In this document: in pieces, positions 1 through 13,277 of the stretch
How positions within the stretch are numbered: the first letter of the stretch is position 1
How the letters are laid out: each line of letters begins with the position of its first letter
From: Coriolopsis trogii
Lineage: Eukaryota; Basidiomycota; Agaricomycetes; Polyporales; Polyporaceae
Direction: 5' to 3'
NCBI GenBank assembly: GCA_020543525.1
Contig: JAHYIO010000003.1
Location: 1,860,001-1,924,000 of the forward strand
Length of the DNA: 64,000 nucleotides
The notes under the pieces: model-generated
Databases searched by the model: none
Seen by the model: only the letters and a program-made list of their open reading frames with translations
What the model was told of the DNA's origin: nothing
Position numbers and translations under genes: made by a program

Positions 1-642
1 ATCTTGTCCCGTACTTTTGCACTCCCCGAGAATTCTTTTCGTATCCTGAGCTGGGTATCCGACAACACCTCCACCACCTCCGCGGCGCTCGACCCGACAT
101 CCTTTGGGAGCATAATTTGCATCTTAGGCTGGAACTCAGACATGAACTTCGTCCCATGTCCTATGACGATACACGGGTCTTCCTCCGATATGGTGATCTC
201 ACCCGACCCAGGTTTCGCATCGTCAGTCGCGCGGACGACAGGGACTTGGCGCCATTAGTGTACATCAATGGGCATGAATTATAGTGTACGCACTACTGGC
301 CATTAATCCTGCAAAGAACCCCACAACCTTCCTCTTCATACTAGCAGCCGCGATGAGAGAGCGCACATGACGTCCCGTTTCTCGATGCACTTCTTGGTAG
401 AGCAGCAGAGGGTCAAGGAACTGCGGTTGCGCATTTGTACAGACTGAAGCTCTTTACGAACAACATGTACGCACTTGGTTATTATGGGGTGCAGCGACGA
501 ATATGACCGGGCCTTCTCGAGGTATGTTGAACGCGCCGCGAGGTCGGATTTCCCGAAAGAAGATATTGGTGACTATTCGCCAGAAGACGAGAGCAGCATC
601 GTAGACCAAATCCGAGCTCTGTGTATGGTTCCCCTTAGCCAT
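1..642 (-). CDS. GPT2: Glycerol-3-phosphate O-acyltransferase (Gpt2/Sct1 type), N-terminal part
   Basis: The product should acylate glycerol-3-phosphate (or DHAP) at sn-1, the first step of glycerolipid synthesis, in the ER membrane. Three exons are visible: 642-475, 420-294 and 244 to the left edge. The first two joins close in frame; the second acceptor is an AAG. The N-terminus has a hydrophobic stretch (LVFWRIVTNIFF), then the PlsC-type acyltransferase block I HNNQFLDP, in which the His..Asp pair is the catalytic motif, then an IPVVRATDDAKPG region. It continues into the insert typical of fungal Gpt2/Sct1 proteins. Start chosen at the first ATG (MAKGNHTQS). The remaining acyltransferase motifs and the C-terminal membrane segments lie outside the window, so the gene is cut only by the window edge. 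The family assignment is secure; Gpt2 versus Sct1 cannot be decided, because most Agaricomycetes have one or two homologues. Confidence 0.88.
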
Positions 643-973
643 GGAGAGTGAGAGCGTCGTGAGGTCGTGTAGTGAAGGAAAGGAGGTTGTGGCCGTGGTC
701 TGAAGTCGAGAAGCACCGAGACGCGCTAGCAGTGATGACTTGAGTCTGTACGTGTCTGCTGACCTGCGAACTGTGGAATGCAGTGCTTCTTTAGCTCGAA
801 GTCCCCAATAGTCTCACGTTCATGTGAGGAAAAGAATGCGTAAAGCGTATGTTCCATTATGTACACCGATTAACTTGTCTACAGTACGAAGAGATGCAAT
901 GCTTGGTATACACAGATGCAGATGCCAGAAAATCTTGGAAGCAGCTCCCCGTCATGCTCTACAGTCCACCCTA
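643..973. other. Intergenic, 3' of XMAP215 gene and promoter side of GPT2
   Basis: This 331-bp stretch lies between the stop of the TOG gene and the start of the acyltransferase, both on the minus strand. It must hold the TOG terminator and the GPT2 promoter. I see no open frame with coding character and no clear TATA box. Confidence 0.6.
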
Positions 974-3900
974 TCAGCTGTTCGACGTTCGGAGCCCCGA
1001 AAGCCCAGACGCATGCGATGACCCGTTACTCGCCGTGCTATTGCGGTTGTACTGGAAGAGGTTGTGCAACTTCGAAAGCCTGTCCAGTTGGTCATCCGGC
1101 AAGTCGGAAATACTCGACCGGGGAGGCGAACGAGGCGAGGCGTCAGCCCGGCTACTTGCAGACACGGGCGAAGTCGGCACAGTGCCGTGTCCATTCAAAT
1201 CACGGACTACCAGCGGAAATCAGCAGGATCCAACCGAGACCGGACACGGAGACACTCACTGCTTGAGATACTAGACGTTCTATCACGGGGACCGGATTCT
1301 AGTCCTGCGTCCAGATTCAGTACGTGCCGCACTATACCCAGGATTTCGCAAGTACTCACTGGACAATGTTTGTGCAACCGCTACGTTCCGTTCTTCATCC
1401 TCCGCTGCACGACTTGCGAGCGCTCGAGTGATATATTTCCGGAACGCTGGTCCAGTAGATTCGAGGATCTTGTCTACCTTTGACTTCTTGTGCGGATAGG
1501 CCTTCAGATAGTGGTGTAATTCAGTGATGCCTTCCTTGTGCATAGCGCCCGTCGTCTCGCTCGAGATGTGACCAATTATCGTGTTCAGCTGCTCATCCAG
1601 ATCGGGTTCCTGCACTGTCTCAGCCGTCGAGGACACACTCCGGCTGCGCGTGTGACTTGACGAGGATGGGGCACGGGGATCAGATGTGACAGAGCGAGAC
1701 GAGACAGTCTCCTGGGGCGAGATCGGTCGGCTCGAGACCACTGATCGTCGTGGTTCCTCTTGTATAGGCTCGTGCCGCAGAGGGACTTCGGCTGCAGTCT
1801 TCGTCGAGGAATTTAGGATGCGGTAGACGTAGGGATAGACGATAGTTGCAGAGGGATCATCGAACGCCAACGAGAGAGAGTCGTAGACCTCGTCTCCATA
1901 GTGGGCTGCAACGGCAATTAGAGACAACTCGTTCAACAGCAATTAGGCCATCTTGGGACTTACCGACAACATGTTGTATGATGACCTTGATCGTTCTCAA
2001 CGGCATATCTCCGCATGGGACCTTATTGGTTGCACGTGCGCGCCATTCGTTAGGCGGAACGGACTGCAAGAAGTGCTCCACAGCCGGGAAGAGTTCCACA
2101 GGATCTAGAACTTGCTTCTCCAAGTCTTGCGGGATGTTCCTTGCGAGTTTCCAGACACATTTGAGGACTAGCTCCGCGACTTTGGCTTCTTGCGAGTCAG
2201 GACTGGTACCATTCGCCGGGAAAGGTTTGACGATTCGCAACAACAAGGCAAACAGAGCACTAAAGCATCATACGTTGAGTATGGCTCACAGCGGGGTAAC
2301 ACTTGCCACGACGCACCGGAAGATAGACATCCTTCTGCCTGTCGCAAACAAGCGGAGGATGATCATGTTGATGAAGCGCGACAGGTCCTTGACTTTCCCA
2401 TCCGGACTGTTATCCGTCTGCAACAAGCGAAGTGTCAACTCCTCCAAGAGGGAAGTCAGGATATCGACAGTCAGCGACTCTGCAAGGAAGACATGGTCGC
2501 AGAACGCGTTAAGGGTCTGAATGAGGTGCTTCGCCAGACGGAAGTTCTCCGGCAGGGTGATATCCTCCGGATGTTCGAAGACATGCGCCATTTGTAGGGT
2601 GATAGTCTCGATCAAGCCTTCCGTGTGATCTGCCAGTTCCTGGTACGCAGGAGAGGAGGGACCATGCTCAGGGCCCACCTCAAGCACCTTCTGAATCTTC
2701 TTCAGTGCCTCCACGCTTCGTATAGGATCGTTGCTGAGTATGCTCGAGATCGTGACCGTGATTTCGTCTGAGCCGTTCTCTTGTGGTTCCTGATAGGCTG
2801 GCTCGTCCACAGAATGCCGACTTGGCCCAGGAATACCGCGATGACCGTTGGCGAAGCCATCCAAGGATGAGCGAGGCTGAGCGGAGGGCGCAGGAAGACC
2901 ACTATATGTGGACTGCGCAGCCGTGCTATTCAGTCGAGAACGAGGGGGACCCAACCGGGAAGGCAGATGACTCTGAACGCGAGCTCGGGGCGAACCAGGT
3001 GGTTGGAGTTGCGAAGGTCCAGCAAGCTTGGACACATGCGAGGGTGCGGGTGACGACGACCGCGCAATGCCAGACGGCGAAGCAGGGCGTGCAAGACGAG
3101 AGGGCGCTGCGAGAGCAGGACTTTGGGAACGTGGCATACCGATACCTCCGATACGCGACACAGGACCAGGAGCAGGAGAACCCGAACGTGGAATCCCACT
3201 ACCGATACGTGTCGCATGGGTGGCTAGCGGAGCTGTCTCTACTCGGTCAGGACTGCTCGTACCAGGCACTCGACGCAAGCGCTCTTCCAATTGGGTTTTG
3301 TCCTTTGGTGACATATGGCCGACCAGTGACCAGATCTTTTCCCCAACGAGCACATAACCCTCGCTACGAGACGTGAAGGTCAGTAGAAGTTCATTGACCA
3401 TGTGCACTGTTCTCACCTCAGTGCAGCGAGCGCGGACTTGCGGACAGCGGGGTCTTTGTCTGAGATCATCGCTGCGATTTGCGGGAACGCCTTGGAAGGC
3501 TCGCACGCGCCAATGCCGAATCGCTTCAGTAAGCCAGCGAGTTCGTCCAGCGTCCCTTGTCTCGTCTTCGCTACCTTCGACTTCAGTCCATTCTCAAGTA
3601 GGAGATGGAAAACACGGCTGTATGCATAGACCTTGGGCAATGTCTGGACGATCTGAGAGACACGGACTCTAACGGGCTCCCGTGCATCGCCGAGCTGTGG
3701 ACATTGTCTAAGAACGAGTTATAGAATGAGCATAAGATTGCGCACCTTGTGAACAATCGTAGGAATGAAGACCATAGCCTCTTGATCGCTGAGCTGATAG
3801 TCCACGCTTTGCAAGAACGAAAGGACTGCGTCTACAACGTCTAGGCACTTCTGAACCAAGTTTGACTGTGGCTCGTGGACCTTCAGCGAGACAAACTTCA

Positions 3901-6900
3901 ACGCTAGATCCGAGTTCGCGATCCCTATCGACTGCATCTTGTCATCTCCAGTTTGGGCAGCTGTGTAGAAATCCTGGACCATTCCCAGCCCGTTGACGTG
4001 GTCGTTCACAGCGTTATGATCGTGGCTGAACAAAAGTGCGAGTACTTCCTTCGACGCATGAGGCTCCATCTGGTGCTGCAATAGTTCCGCCAGGTCCTTG
4101 CGCGACGGTCCCGATTCGATGACCCATCTGTTCCCATCCTTCCCTAGACGTAGTCGCTTCGTATCCGGGTTGGGACTGCTGAACACCATGGACGACGTAT
4201 CGGCAACTTCTGCGACGGGCGCCTTGGAAACGCCGCCAATGCCTACGCCAGGCCTCTTCAGACCCGGTCCTCCGAGCTTGCTCGGTAGGCGAGAGGTGAC
4301 CGGTTCGGATGCTTCAGCACGGGACTCTGGGCGAGGTATTGTACCTTGCGGCAACTTCCGTCGCACGCCTGCGAGCTTACTCGGAGGGGCAAGCTTCGAG
4401 GACTCTACGGGAGGAGGAGAGGGCTCAGGTGGTGGCGGAGATACTGCTTTCGGTGCGGCCTTCGATGCAGCAGCCTTAGGGGCGGGCGCAGCCTTGGCAG
4501 GAGCAGCGCTCTTAGCGGCTGGTGGTGCGGCTGAGCCACGGGCGGCTTGGATGAGAGGCGCCGCCGTAGACTTGGAGGCCGGCTTCAAGGCATCCGTCTG
4601 CTTCAAGACATGGTCGTAACTCGAGCAAGTAATCAAGGTGGGGAGTAGCGCCTGTGCAGCTTTCCTGACATCCGCGTTCCGGTCATCAAGACAGCCGACG
4701 ACGGGCGCCGCCCAGCTACTCAGGTCAAGTCCTGGAGTCGGCTCATGCTCCTTGAAGTAGTCAACGATCCAACCCAGTAGATTAGCCCGTTGCAATGGGT
4801 TGTTCGACTCCAGTGCAGTCGCAACACCAGGAACCAGAGGTTCGAAGCCTTCGCAAGCATTGACCATGGCGTTCAGAGTTTGCAGCGCCGCAGCTCGGGT
4901 CGGTGCCTTCTGATCAGCGAGCACGGTGGCCACAGGGACGACGAAGAACCGTGTCTGCTTCTCAAATGGTTTACCCATTCCCGTGGCGATGCGGGCGACG
5001 ATGTCCAAAGCGAGTGACTGCACTGGTTTGTTAGCGTCGGTGACCCGCGCCTTCAGTACTTGCCCGATTTCGCCTGGGTGAAGGATCAGCGCAGGTTCCG
5101 CAAGTGACCAAGATGGGCAAGTACGCACCCATGGTGGGTTTCAAACGCTTGTTTGCGCCCTGATCTAGGATCGCCTGCAGTGTCTCCAACGCTTCCTTCT
5201 TCGTCTTCCACTGATCACTCTTCGCATCTGCAAGTATCGTCGTGCCTTTCAGCAAACCGTCAATTTCCACTCGGGGAAAGAGGTCATCCAAAGGGTCGCC
5301 TCCAGACGCGCCGGCTTTGCTTGCCCCACCCGCAACGGGTGCCATGACAGCCACATCGGCAGAGACTCGGGTAGGCTCTGGAGCTGGCTGGCCTTCAACC
5401 TTATCGAACTCGCTGTAGATAGTGGTGAGCAGTTGTGGATTAAGATCTTCCAAAAGATCCTTTATTGCTATATGATAGGTTGAGCCCCTGGCGTTACACA
5501 CCAAGAGAGACACTCACAAGAGCCAGCGAACAACTTCACTGTTACGAGCGTCTTTGTAGCGCTGCTACGCACACCAGCATTCGAGTTCTTCAGCGCCGTC
5601 TTCAAAAACTCGATGAGACTGCGCAGAGATAGGCCTGCGATTCCGAACTCCGTCAGGGCCTGATCGACCCATATCAGTGCGTTCTCGAGCACTTTTGGAG
5701 CCTTCTGTTTCGACAAAGGATCGTATGCTGCGTAGACAGTCAACAGGAGTACTGATGGTTGAGGTGCAGAACCACGGACCATGACCGAGAACGAATTGCA
5801 AAGAGGTCTTCTCCGCAAAGAGCAAGAGCGTCTCCCCAGCAGACTGCTTCAGCTTCACGTCGCCCAGCTTCTCACTCAGGTGCGGTATACAGATAGCGGC
5901 AGAAGCCCGGCCAAAAGAAGGGCAGCGTTCAGCAAGAAGTCCGAGGATGCTGTACAACTTGGTAAGGACCTATTTGTATAGGATTAGCCACGAGCAGTCG
6001 GCGGCTATAGACGAGAAAGATCGAACATACCTGGAAGATTTTATCGTTCCAACACTTCTTCGCCAAGAAGCGGACGACTACTTCGCAGTCCAACTCGTCT
6101 GCAGATCCCTCTACCCAAGTGGCCATCTCCTCCAGAGCAGCCAGCCTGACTTTCCAGTTCTTGTCGGCGAGGTCGGTGGCATACTTGGCAGGTATCAGTT
6201 CGGCCGCAAGAGCTTCTGCGTCCTCGGAAGTGTGCTTGTACTTGAAGGTATCCAAAGCACCAGGCGCAGGTGCTGCTCCGCCTTTCGCGGGTTTCGCAGA
6301 GGCCGCAGCTGTAGGGGGCAACTTCTTCACTGCCGGTGCTGACGCGGCAGGAGGTGGGCCGCCTTCACCACCACCAGCGGCAGGTTTCTTTGCCTATCAT
6401 TCCGTATATTAGAACACTCCATGAGGCGGACAAAGAGACATACCATGAGGCGCGCTGGTGGTTTCTTGGGCGGCTTGTTCTCTGTCAGCGTCAGTACTTC
6501 CTCCTCTGTGGGAACTGCTGGAAGGTCGGTCGTTGGCGCTTTCTTCGCTGGCGGCATCTTCTTCTTTGGCGGCTCCTTTGCGGCGGGAGGGGCAGCGGGC
6601 TTCGGAGGCGGTCCAGAACCGGCCTTCGCCTTAACCTTCGCGTTGTCAAACGCTTCCTTGACTTTCGCCTTGCGCACATCCGCTAGACCATCCATGAGGG
6701 CGTTGAGTGGACGTTCTCCTACCATCTTCATCAACGTCCCCAGACAGACGGCGGCTTCGTTACGGGCACCCTCAAACGGGTCCTCGAGCAGAGAGGCAAG
6801 GGCTTCCGATAGTGGCTTAATCTGCGGAGCAGGTATAGGTGTCGCAGAAGTAGATAGACATCTCGCGATAAACTTCAAGGCGCCCTCCTTGACCTGAGGA

Positions 6901-8386
6901 TTCTTCGAGTTCAGAGCGGGCAGTACATCAGGCAAGATTTCTGGGAGGGATGTCTGGGAGATAAGATGAGTAGGAGTCGATGCTTGGGCCATCGTGTACT
7001 CACCGTGGCGAAGACCGCATCCAATGCGTTGCCAATCGCGTCCGTGACGTTAGCTTTCCGCTCCTTTAGACGTTCCAGTATCGGTGGGACGACACTCTCG
7101 CGATACCTTGCGAAGCCAGCCATCAAACCCTTCGCCAGCCCTTCCAAACAATTGGCAGCAACGATCACGCAGTTAATGTTGGCATCCTTCTGGATGCATG
7201 TCGCGAGGGATCTCGCTAGCTCCCCAAGTTCCGAAGACTCCTTGATCCTTGGTGTTGCATTGAGCAGGGTAAGCAACTCGTCCAGAACCTCTTTCCTCTC
7301 CTTCCATTTGGACGACTTCAGGTTCGTTTGCAAGTTTGCAGGCAACTTAGGCACGATGTCCACCTCCTCCGCAAACATTCGAGGATCAGGCGGTGCTTCT
7401 GTGAGATCATGTGGGTTCTCGATTGAGAATACATACTGCGGACAGAGGACGCACCTTCTTCGGGCTCAGCAGCCGCTTCCCCGTCCTCACCCGCCTCAGC
7501 AGCAGCCGCGGCGTCCCTCGCGCCTTGCCTAGTCAACCTTTCAGGCTTGAGACTTCCTCGCCCCTTACCCTCCTTCTCCAAAGCTTCGAAGGCCTCCTTC
7601 AGTTCCTTCACTTGGACAGGCTTGAGATCATTGAGGAATGTCTCGATAGCGGGTCCGATATACTGGTACATCACATGCGCCAGCTGTACTCCCTCAGCCC
7701 GCACAGTCTTGTCCGAATGTGCAAATATCTTCGGTAGGGCTTTGAGTACGGGCGGTGGTGGTGTTACGGATGTGCCGAATAGTCTAGACGGCCGAGTGAA
7801 TACAAGAGCATACGTACCGACACACTGTTCGGGCATGGAACATACCTGACAATCTCCTTGATAGCGGTTACACATCCGGCAACTGTCTTGGGCTGCTTAG
7901 CACCAAGGCCAGGGAGGATGTTTTCCTGTCCGGATTGGATTTGAGCACAGAGAGGCGCATACCCACTGAGAAACGTACCACAACCCCCGCACCCCCATTC
8001 TCAACCTCCACGTACTGCAACGCAAGCTCTATGGCCTGATTTCGTGTCCCAGCACGTGTGGAACCAAAACACTTGTCTACTAGGGCGGGAACGACAACCT
8101 CTCTAGTCCGAGCAGCATTCTCTCCAGCGTATTTGACGAAGGCGACTAGACACTCGAGACCCTTCTCCTGCGCGACAGCATTTGCGTCGGTGGCAATCTT
8201 CTTGAGCGTGTCGGGATTGTTGACGTAGGGCCGGAAAGCAGGATCGGTATCAGAGGCAGTGGTTGAGAATATCTTCACAAGAGACTCGTAGGCGCTGACT
8301 CTCGCTTTCCAGTTCTTGTGGGCGAGCCTGTCGGGTATAGGGATAGCATTGAAGTCCTCCTCCGGGGGCGGCGCGCCATCCGCCAT
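974..8386 (-). CDS. STU2: XMAP215/Stu2/Alp14-family microtubule polymerase with five TOG domains
   Basis: The protein binds tubulin through TOG domains and promotes plus-end growth and spindle assembly. All 16 exons could be solved and every phase closes: 8386-7979, 7925-7846, 7783-7455, 7398-7004, 6953-6444, 6393-6031, 5969-5780, 5727-5518, 5467-5129, 5073-3746, 3694-3417, 3363-2317, 2259-1964, 1905-1360, 1304-1260 and 1206-974. They give 2198 residues. TOG units lie near residues 1-250, 275-510, 630-865, 885-1130 and 1265-1520, with linkers rich in Ala, Pro, Lys and Ser between them. A helical C-terminal domain spans about 1700-1990. The last exon carries DQLDRLSKLHNLFQYNR, the hallmark C-terminal motif of the family. 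If the donor at 1359 were read through, the frame would stop at 1283 and this motif would be lost, so the two short last exons matter. Ascomycete yeasts have two TOGs; this is the long animal-like form. Confidence 0.95.
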
Positions 8387-10268
8387 GGCCAGGGAAGATG
8401 TAGCAGGGTGAAGTGAAAAGTAGAATGAGTGTTGAGATTGACGCGAGACCGAAGCTGAACTGAACGCGCCGCGCGACTCACGAGCGCTTCGCACGCGCTC
8501 TCACCTCAGGTCAATCATCTCCGCAGGAATCCAGGGCAGGGGGTTTGTTCCGTTTTGACGGCCCGCTCGTGCTCCGCTTCGTTACTCACGCCTGGTACGT
8601 CGACGCGGGATACGACTCCGAGATCAGCCACTCGTTCATGTTCTATCCATTAGCTTGCGAGCACTCGCCACCAAATGTACTCTGGTTTCTTGGATGCACA
8701 CTTCTGGCTTCTACTCTGGCGCACGAGACCTATCAAAATCTGTGGCTCACTAGAAGCAACTTCCTACGATGCTCTGGACGCCTGCATACACAAGTGCCAC
8801 TTCGCATGCTTGGCCGTCTGCGTCAAGTTGAATCTTCTCCATTGATTGGAGGAGCAGACAAACCCTGGCATCAGATTAGATTACAGAGGTTCTAGCATGT
8901 CACGTTCATGCGAACTTCTCTCGCACGGCGCAGATCTCGTACGTATATGTATATCCTTCCCCCCGGCGTACGCCTATGGCTACGGGTCTAGCCTGGGTGC
9001 GTAACCAAACCCCCCTTCCCGAGGGTTTGTTTACTCTTGTGACTGACTACGGACGTGCTATAGTCACCCTCGGACGCGCACAGTCTCCGGTCTCCCGGAA
9101 CCCTGCTGCCCATTCAATCGCTTCCCCTCCACACAAGTCAACAGACAGCTACGCGACATCTCCAAGTGCTCCCCCAACCCACGTGCATCGCACCCCACGC
9201 AGATTCTCAGGCAACGGCTCCATGGAACCTTCCTCTGACTCACTTTTCTGTTGGACATGCCGCCCAAGAGCGGCTTCCGCACCCGTCTGAGTCATTCGTA
9301 CGCTTCAGAGCTCGTCTGGCCAGCTACCTAGGTACGTCCGGCACCTCATGTCTGTCGTGTGTTCCTTCCACCCTATGCCCAATGCAGAGACAGTGCGAAC
9401 GCTAAGCTCGCTTGATGGGGACGGAAACCCTATAACCATGTACGAGCCGTGGCCTCGATGAAAGCTGCAGGTTGTGGCTGCAGCAACACGAGGTGCAGTC
9501 CCTATCCGGGACGATCGTCATCCCAGAGATCTGTACGATTCCGGTAAACATATAGCCATATACGTCAACGCAGTACCTTCGCGGATGCATATCTTACGAC
9601 GCTACGCAGACTGCAACGTTATTCATATCTGAGGAATACCAATCACGGTGGTACCACCGACTGTGCTATATTTTGGGTGGCCGCCAGGGGCCACGAAACG
9701 CTCGACGTTTGTTAGAGGAAGTATGGACATGGAGTAATGCGTACAATGGACAACTTAGGGGATTATGGAGTATACTATGGAAGCCTAGCTATGATGCATG
9801 ACATGTGGGAACAATGCTGGAATACATACATTATGTGCAGGATGAAGGAGACAGTGCGTGGACACAAACAGCAGGAGCCGGGAATGGGAGAAGATGCGTA
9901 GCAAGTGGACCGTAGCCTATTTTGCGACTAGGAATAGGGCCGTATTCTAGTAAACAGCGATGACGTGGTGGGATGGGAGCAAATCGTGAATGTGTGCAAT
10001 ATGGACAGCGGGTAGCGAAGCAGGGAGAGAACGATTAAGACAGTACCGGACCATTAAACATGAGTACCATGACGGCGCAATAGGATCGAATAAGATAGGG
10101 TCCGACAAGATGCTCGCGGGCCTCTGCAGGTTTCGTAGCACAGAATGGTGTTTTCGCGGGCCTTTTGGGGGCGAGCAAACGACCACGCGGGGCAAGAGGG
10201 TGGGGCGGCGAGTTGGGTGGGAGGTAGAGGGGGGCCGAGGGGTTGACATCCTTGTCCGTGAGAGCACA
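8387..10268. other. Gene-poor intergenic stretch
   Basis: This is about 1.9 kb between the start of the TOG gene (promoter side) and the 3' end of the small gene at 10269. Open frames up to about 120 codons occur on both strands, for example 8545-8895 plus. None shows family similarity or joins to a neighbour by splice sites. I see nothing supportable here beyond the TOG promoter next to 8386. Confidence 0.5.
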
Positions 10269-10889
10269 TCATGCCCGCTCCAGCTTGAAGGCGACACGGG
10301 TGTCGCTTGCAGCACGGAACAGCTGTCGGTAGTGTGATGCCCCGAAGATGTCGACGAGCGCGGCTTCGTGGCTGGTCACCCACTCGACGGGCGGCAATCC
10401 GCGGATGGTCCGGTACACGCCCTCACCGGGGACCTGCTCCTCCTTGATGAGCACGACCATGCCGGTGAGGAGACACTGAAGGAGGTGCAGGAGGTCCGCG
10501 ACCGCCGGAACAGTGTGCCGTAGGCCGGGGAAAAGTGCGGAGTGGAAGACCATCTCCCATTGAACGCGTCGCTCGCGCGAGAAGAAAGACGAGGCGTTCA
10601 CGGGGATTTGTAGGCGCAGATTGGGACTGCGCGGGAGGCCTCTTGCAGACCGGTAGGGCGTGGGACACTCGATATCGAAAAGGAGACGAGAGTCCAGGGG
10701 GGTCACATCCCGCCATCCGTGCTCTTGTACGAGCTGGTTACGAATGGAGAGCAGCCAGCGACGCGCCCGCGCATAGTTGGTGCCCAGGGCCTCGGCGGTG
10801 GTCAGGGGGATGCCGGTGCGTTTCGCCCACTCGTCCATGGAGGCGACTTCATTACTGAAATACAACTGTGGCGGCGCGCTGGCGGCCAT
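10269..10889 (-). CDS. Uncharacterised single-exon protein, about 206 residues
   Basis: I do not recognise the family. The frame is open well upstream of the chosen ATG (to about 11126). I start at 10889 (MAASAPPQLYF) because the upstream residues are Arg/Pro-rich and look untranslated; an ATG near 10982 is an alternative. The product has a globular composition: a Trp/Arg helix-like segment (YARARRWLLSIRNQL), a hydrophobic run LLHLLQCLLTGMVVLIKEE, and an acidic/aromatic C-terminal third (VEWVTSHEAALVDIFG). No signal peptide or clear membrane anchor is seen. It has no intron, which is unusual in this window. It could be a lineage-specific gene. Coding status is supported only by frame length and amino-acid balance. 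Confidence 0.55.
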   Translation of the reverse strand: MAASAPPQLYFSNEVASMDEWAKRTGIPLTTAEALGTNYARARRWLLSIRNQLVQEHGWRDVTPLDSRLLFDIECPTPYRSARGLPRSPNLRLQIPVNASSFFSRERRVQWEMVFHSALFPGLRHTVPAVADLLHLLQCLLTGMVVLIKEEQVPGEGVYRTIRGLPPVEWVTSHEAALVDIFGASHYRQLFRAASDTRVAFKLERA

Positions 10890-13277
10890 GATGGGCAGTC
10901 GTTTTGGGGAACGCGCGAAGAAGGGGGTGTCGCGTGAAGCACGGAAAGGAGGAGACGGACGGTAGTGGACTGTGTACATTGAGGACAAGAGAATGTTGGC
11001 TCGTCGCGCGACATATATGCGAAAAGCACTCACCCCGGAATGGCGAGCGAAGAAGCCAGGCCGCGTCCAGCAGTGAAAAGTGTGGATCAAGGAACCGTGT
11101 GCCCGAACGGCAAACACGTTTAGCACAGCGCGTTAGGAGGCGAAGGGGGAGACGAGCGTATGTCAGTGGGAGATGGTGGAGGAGAAAAACATAATGTCGC
11201 GTCGGGCCTTTTGAAGGGCGGGCGTTGCGCCGAGGCGACTGAAATTGGACTGGCGATCGCCACGGGGAGCGGCCCCCATAGGGTTTGGGCGACATTCCGA
11301 CGCGGCAAAGACACGAAACGTGTTTCGATGAGCAAAGCATGCGCTATTAGGTCCATTTTTCCGTCTAATTCCCTCCTTCCCACCCCCAATCCTAGCCTAA
11401 TCCGTCCTCCCTGTCCGACCCTGTCCTCTTTTCTCCCGCCCTCTGCCTTGTTCTGTCCCATCCGATGCCCTGTTGGGCTACGATCTGGGTCAAATCCCAC
11501 CGTCAAGCCCGCTGCGATGGATACGGTGCGCCGCGCGCTGTCCAGATCGTCGACTCTAACCAACTATCCCGCCATATAGGCGGCTATCGCGTGGGCCGAC
11601 GCTCTTGACCGCTCGACCGCACGGTCGTCTCCGTCCCCGTCCAAACTCTTCCCCATTGACGTAGGACGTGATATATGATGACTATCGAGTGTGGGCGCGC
11701 ACTTCATGGCTTCCACGCCCCTTGGGGGCGGACGTTGCGTGTTCTGCGCCCACAGTCACGATCCGTTTCTCCCGAACTGCCGGGCCACAAACGCTGCGCC
11801 AGAATCAAGTTCAAAGGCGTCGCCGCGTCGGCAGAGATGGCTCCGGCGACGAACCGCCCCAACAAGAAAACTCGGGTGGCCCCAGCTGCGCCCCTTGACG
11901 ACCGATTGCATTGTCCCGGCTGGTCGCGCGTTGTGACGGCCGGCTAACAAGGGTCGCGCCCCCTTGAGCACGTTGATGACTATGATAAACCACACCGAGA
12001 CGTCGTCATCGTACGCTTCGTCTGCCATCCTCACGTCTAGATGCGTCTCCGCCGTTCTGTCTTCGCCGCACCCGCCCGGACGACGGTCGCGTCCGCGGCC
12101 GATGAACTTCGTCCACGCTCGCTGGCATGGAATCTGCGCTCGGTCCGCAGGATGGGTGGACCGGCGGTGAAGAGCCTCGAGGACACGGATCCTTGTTCGG
12201 CTTGCACCGCCAATAGGAGTGTGAGAGTTCCCTACCCTTCCGTTCCTCCCAAGCCTCCCAAGCGCTCCGACATGAACGTTCGAGTCAAAACGAATGACAC
12301 TATGTTGCTGTATGCCACCAGAAGGGGCCTGTTTCATGAGTGCACCCGCAGAAGTTGCTGACGCCGTCAACGTCGTCGCTCGGCTAGCCGCAATGCTTGC
12401 ATTCGGTCTCACAGTTGCAACGGTGCGGTCATATCTCAAATATTGAGGGAAACAGGAGCCAAGGTTTCATCACATTCGGGCGACACGAACGGCATCATTG
12501 AGGCGCTCGCTTGTGTCATGTCTTCATTCCGTGGCAGAGTGGTAGCCTCGCGGAGATGTGCCACACCCACAATGGCAAGGTTCGAGGCCGACCGCGGTAA
12601 TAATGGTATCGCGGTTGCCCAGGTTGCCCACACGACGACGCAGTCGGAGGTATCGGATAGTACGTACGCGGTAGGGACGGCTTCTCATGGATGTCATTCT
12701 GGGGCCTCCATCGCAGGCTGGACAAGAAAGAAGTAGGAGGCTGGCTTGAATGGTCAAAGAAAATTTAGCAAAGAAGGCCCAAGGTTGCAGGGACGAGGCT
12801 AGGGACCTCAGGGACCGTCGAGATCGGAGACGTAGCGAGTGTTCTACCCACATTGCCGGAGGAGATGTCCTATGAGCATGATCCACGGGGACTGCAGCGA
12901 CCGTAGTCGAGAAGCTACGGCATTTTGTGGACGTCGATGACCGCAGGCGAGTGTGGCAAGCTGGGCAGAGCAGAGTTGCGAGCCGCAGTGCACGGAAGTC
13001 CACGGACTCGGAGGCCACTGCAGGCGAGGCGCGATCGATCGAGATCGCAGATAGGCCCCGATGGGTCCACGTGACCGCGTCCAGTCGCGCTCCGCACGTG
13101 GGAGCCGAGTCACAGCCTGCTCGTTTTGCTCGTCTTGCCGCCACAGCTTGCTCTCCAAGTCCGTCGTGCCTCGCCGCCTCGTCCACGGCAGTTGCCTCTC
13201 ACATCGCACCCATCTCGCATCAATCCACTCTCATATCTATACGCATTCACCGCTAGACCCACCATCACAGCCGCAAC
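10890..13277. other. Long stretch without a supportable gene
   Basis: This is about 2.4 kb between two divergent genes. Two long minus-strand frames exist (11756-12439, 227 codons; 12524-13186, 220 codons). Their translations are Arg/Ser/Thr/Ala-rich, change composition abruptly and show no family motif, so I do not call them. The 3' end, about 13200-13277, is a pyrimidine-rich leader ahead of the eIF2B-alpha ATG. Confidence 0.5.

Noticed and set aside
11756..12439. Minus-strand frame of 227 codons
   Set aside because: Composition shifts between Thr/Ala/Ser- and Arg-rich tracts, no family motif, no supporting splice partner and no promoter signal. GC-rich DNA gives long chance frames.
12570..12640. 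tRNA-like T-loop GGTTCGAGGCC
   Set aside because: The flanking bases do not form the required T-stem and no anticodon or acceptor stem could be drawn.
12524..13186. Minus-strand frame of 220 codons antisense to the GCN3 leader
   Set aside because: Overlaps the pyrimidine-rich promoter and leader of GCN3; translation is Arg/Ser-rich with no recognisable fold.
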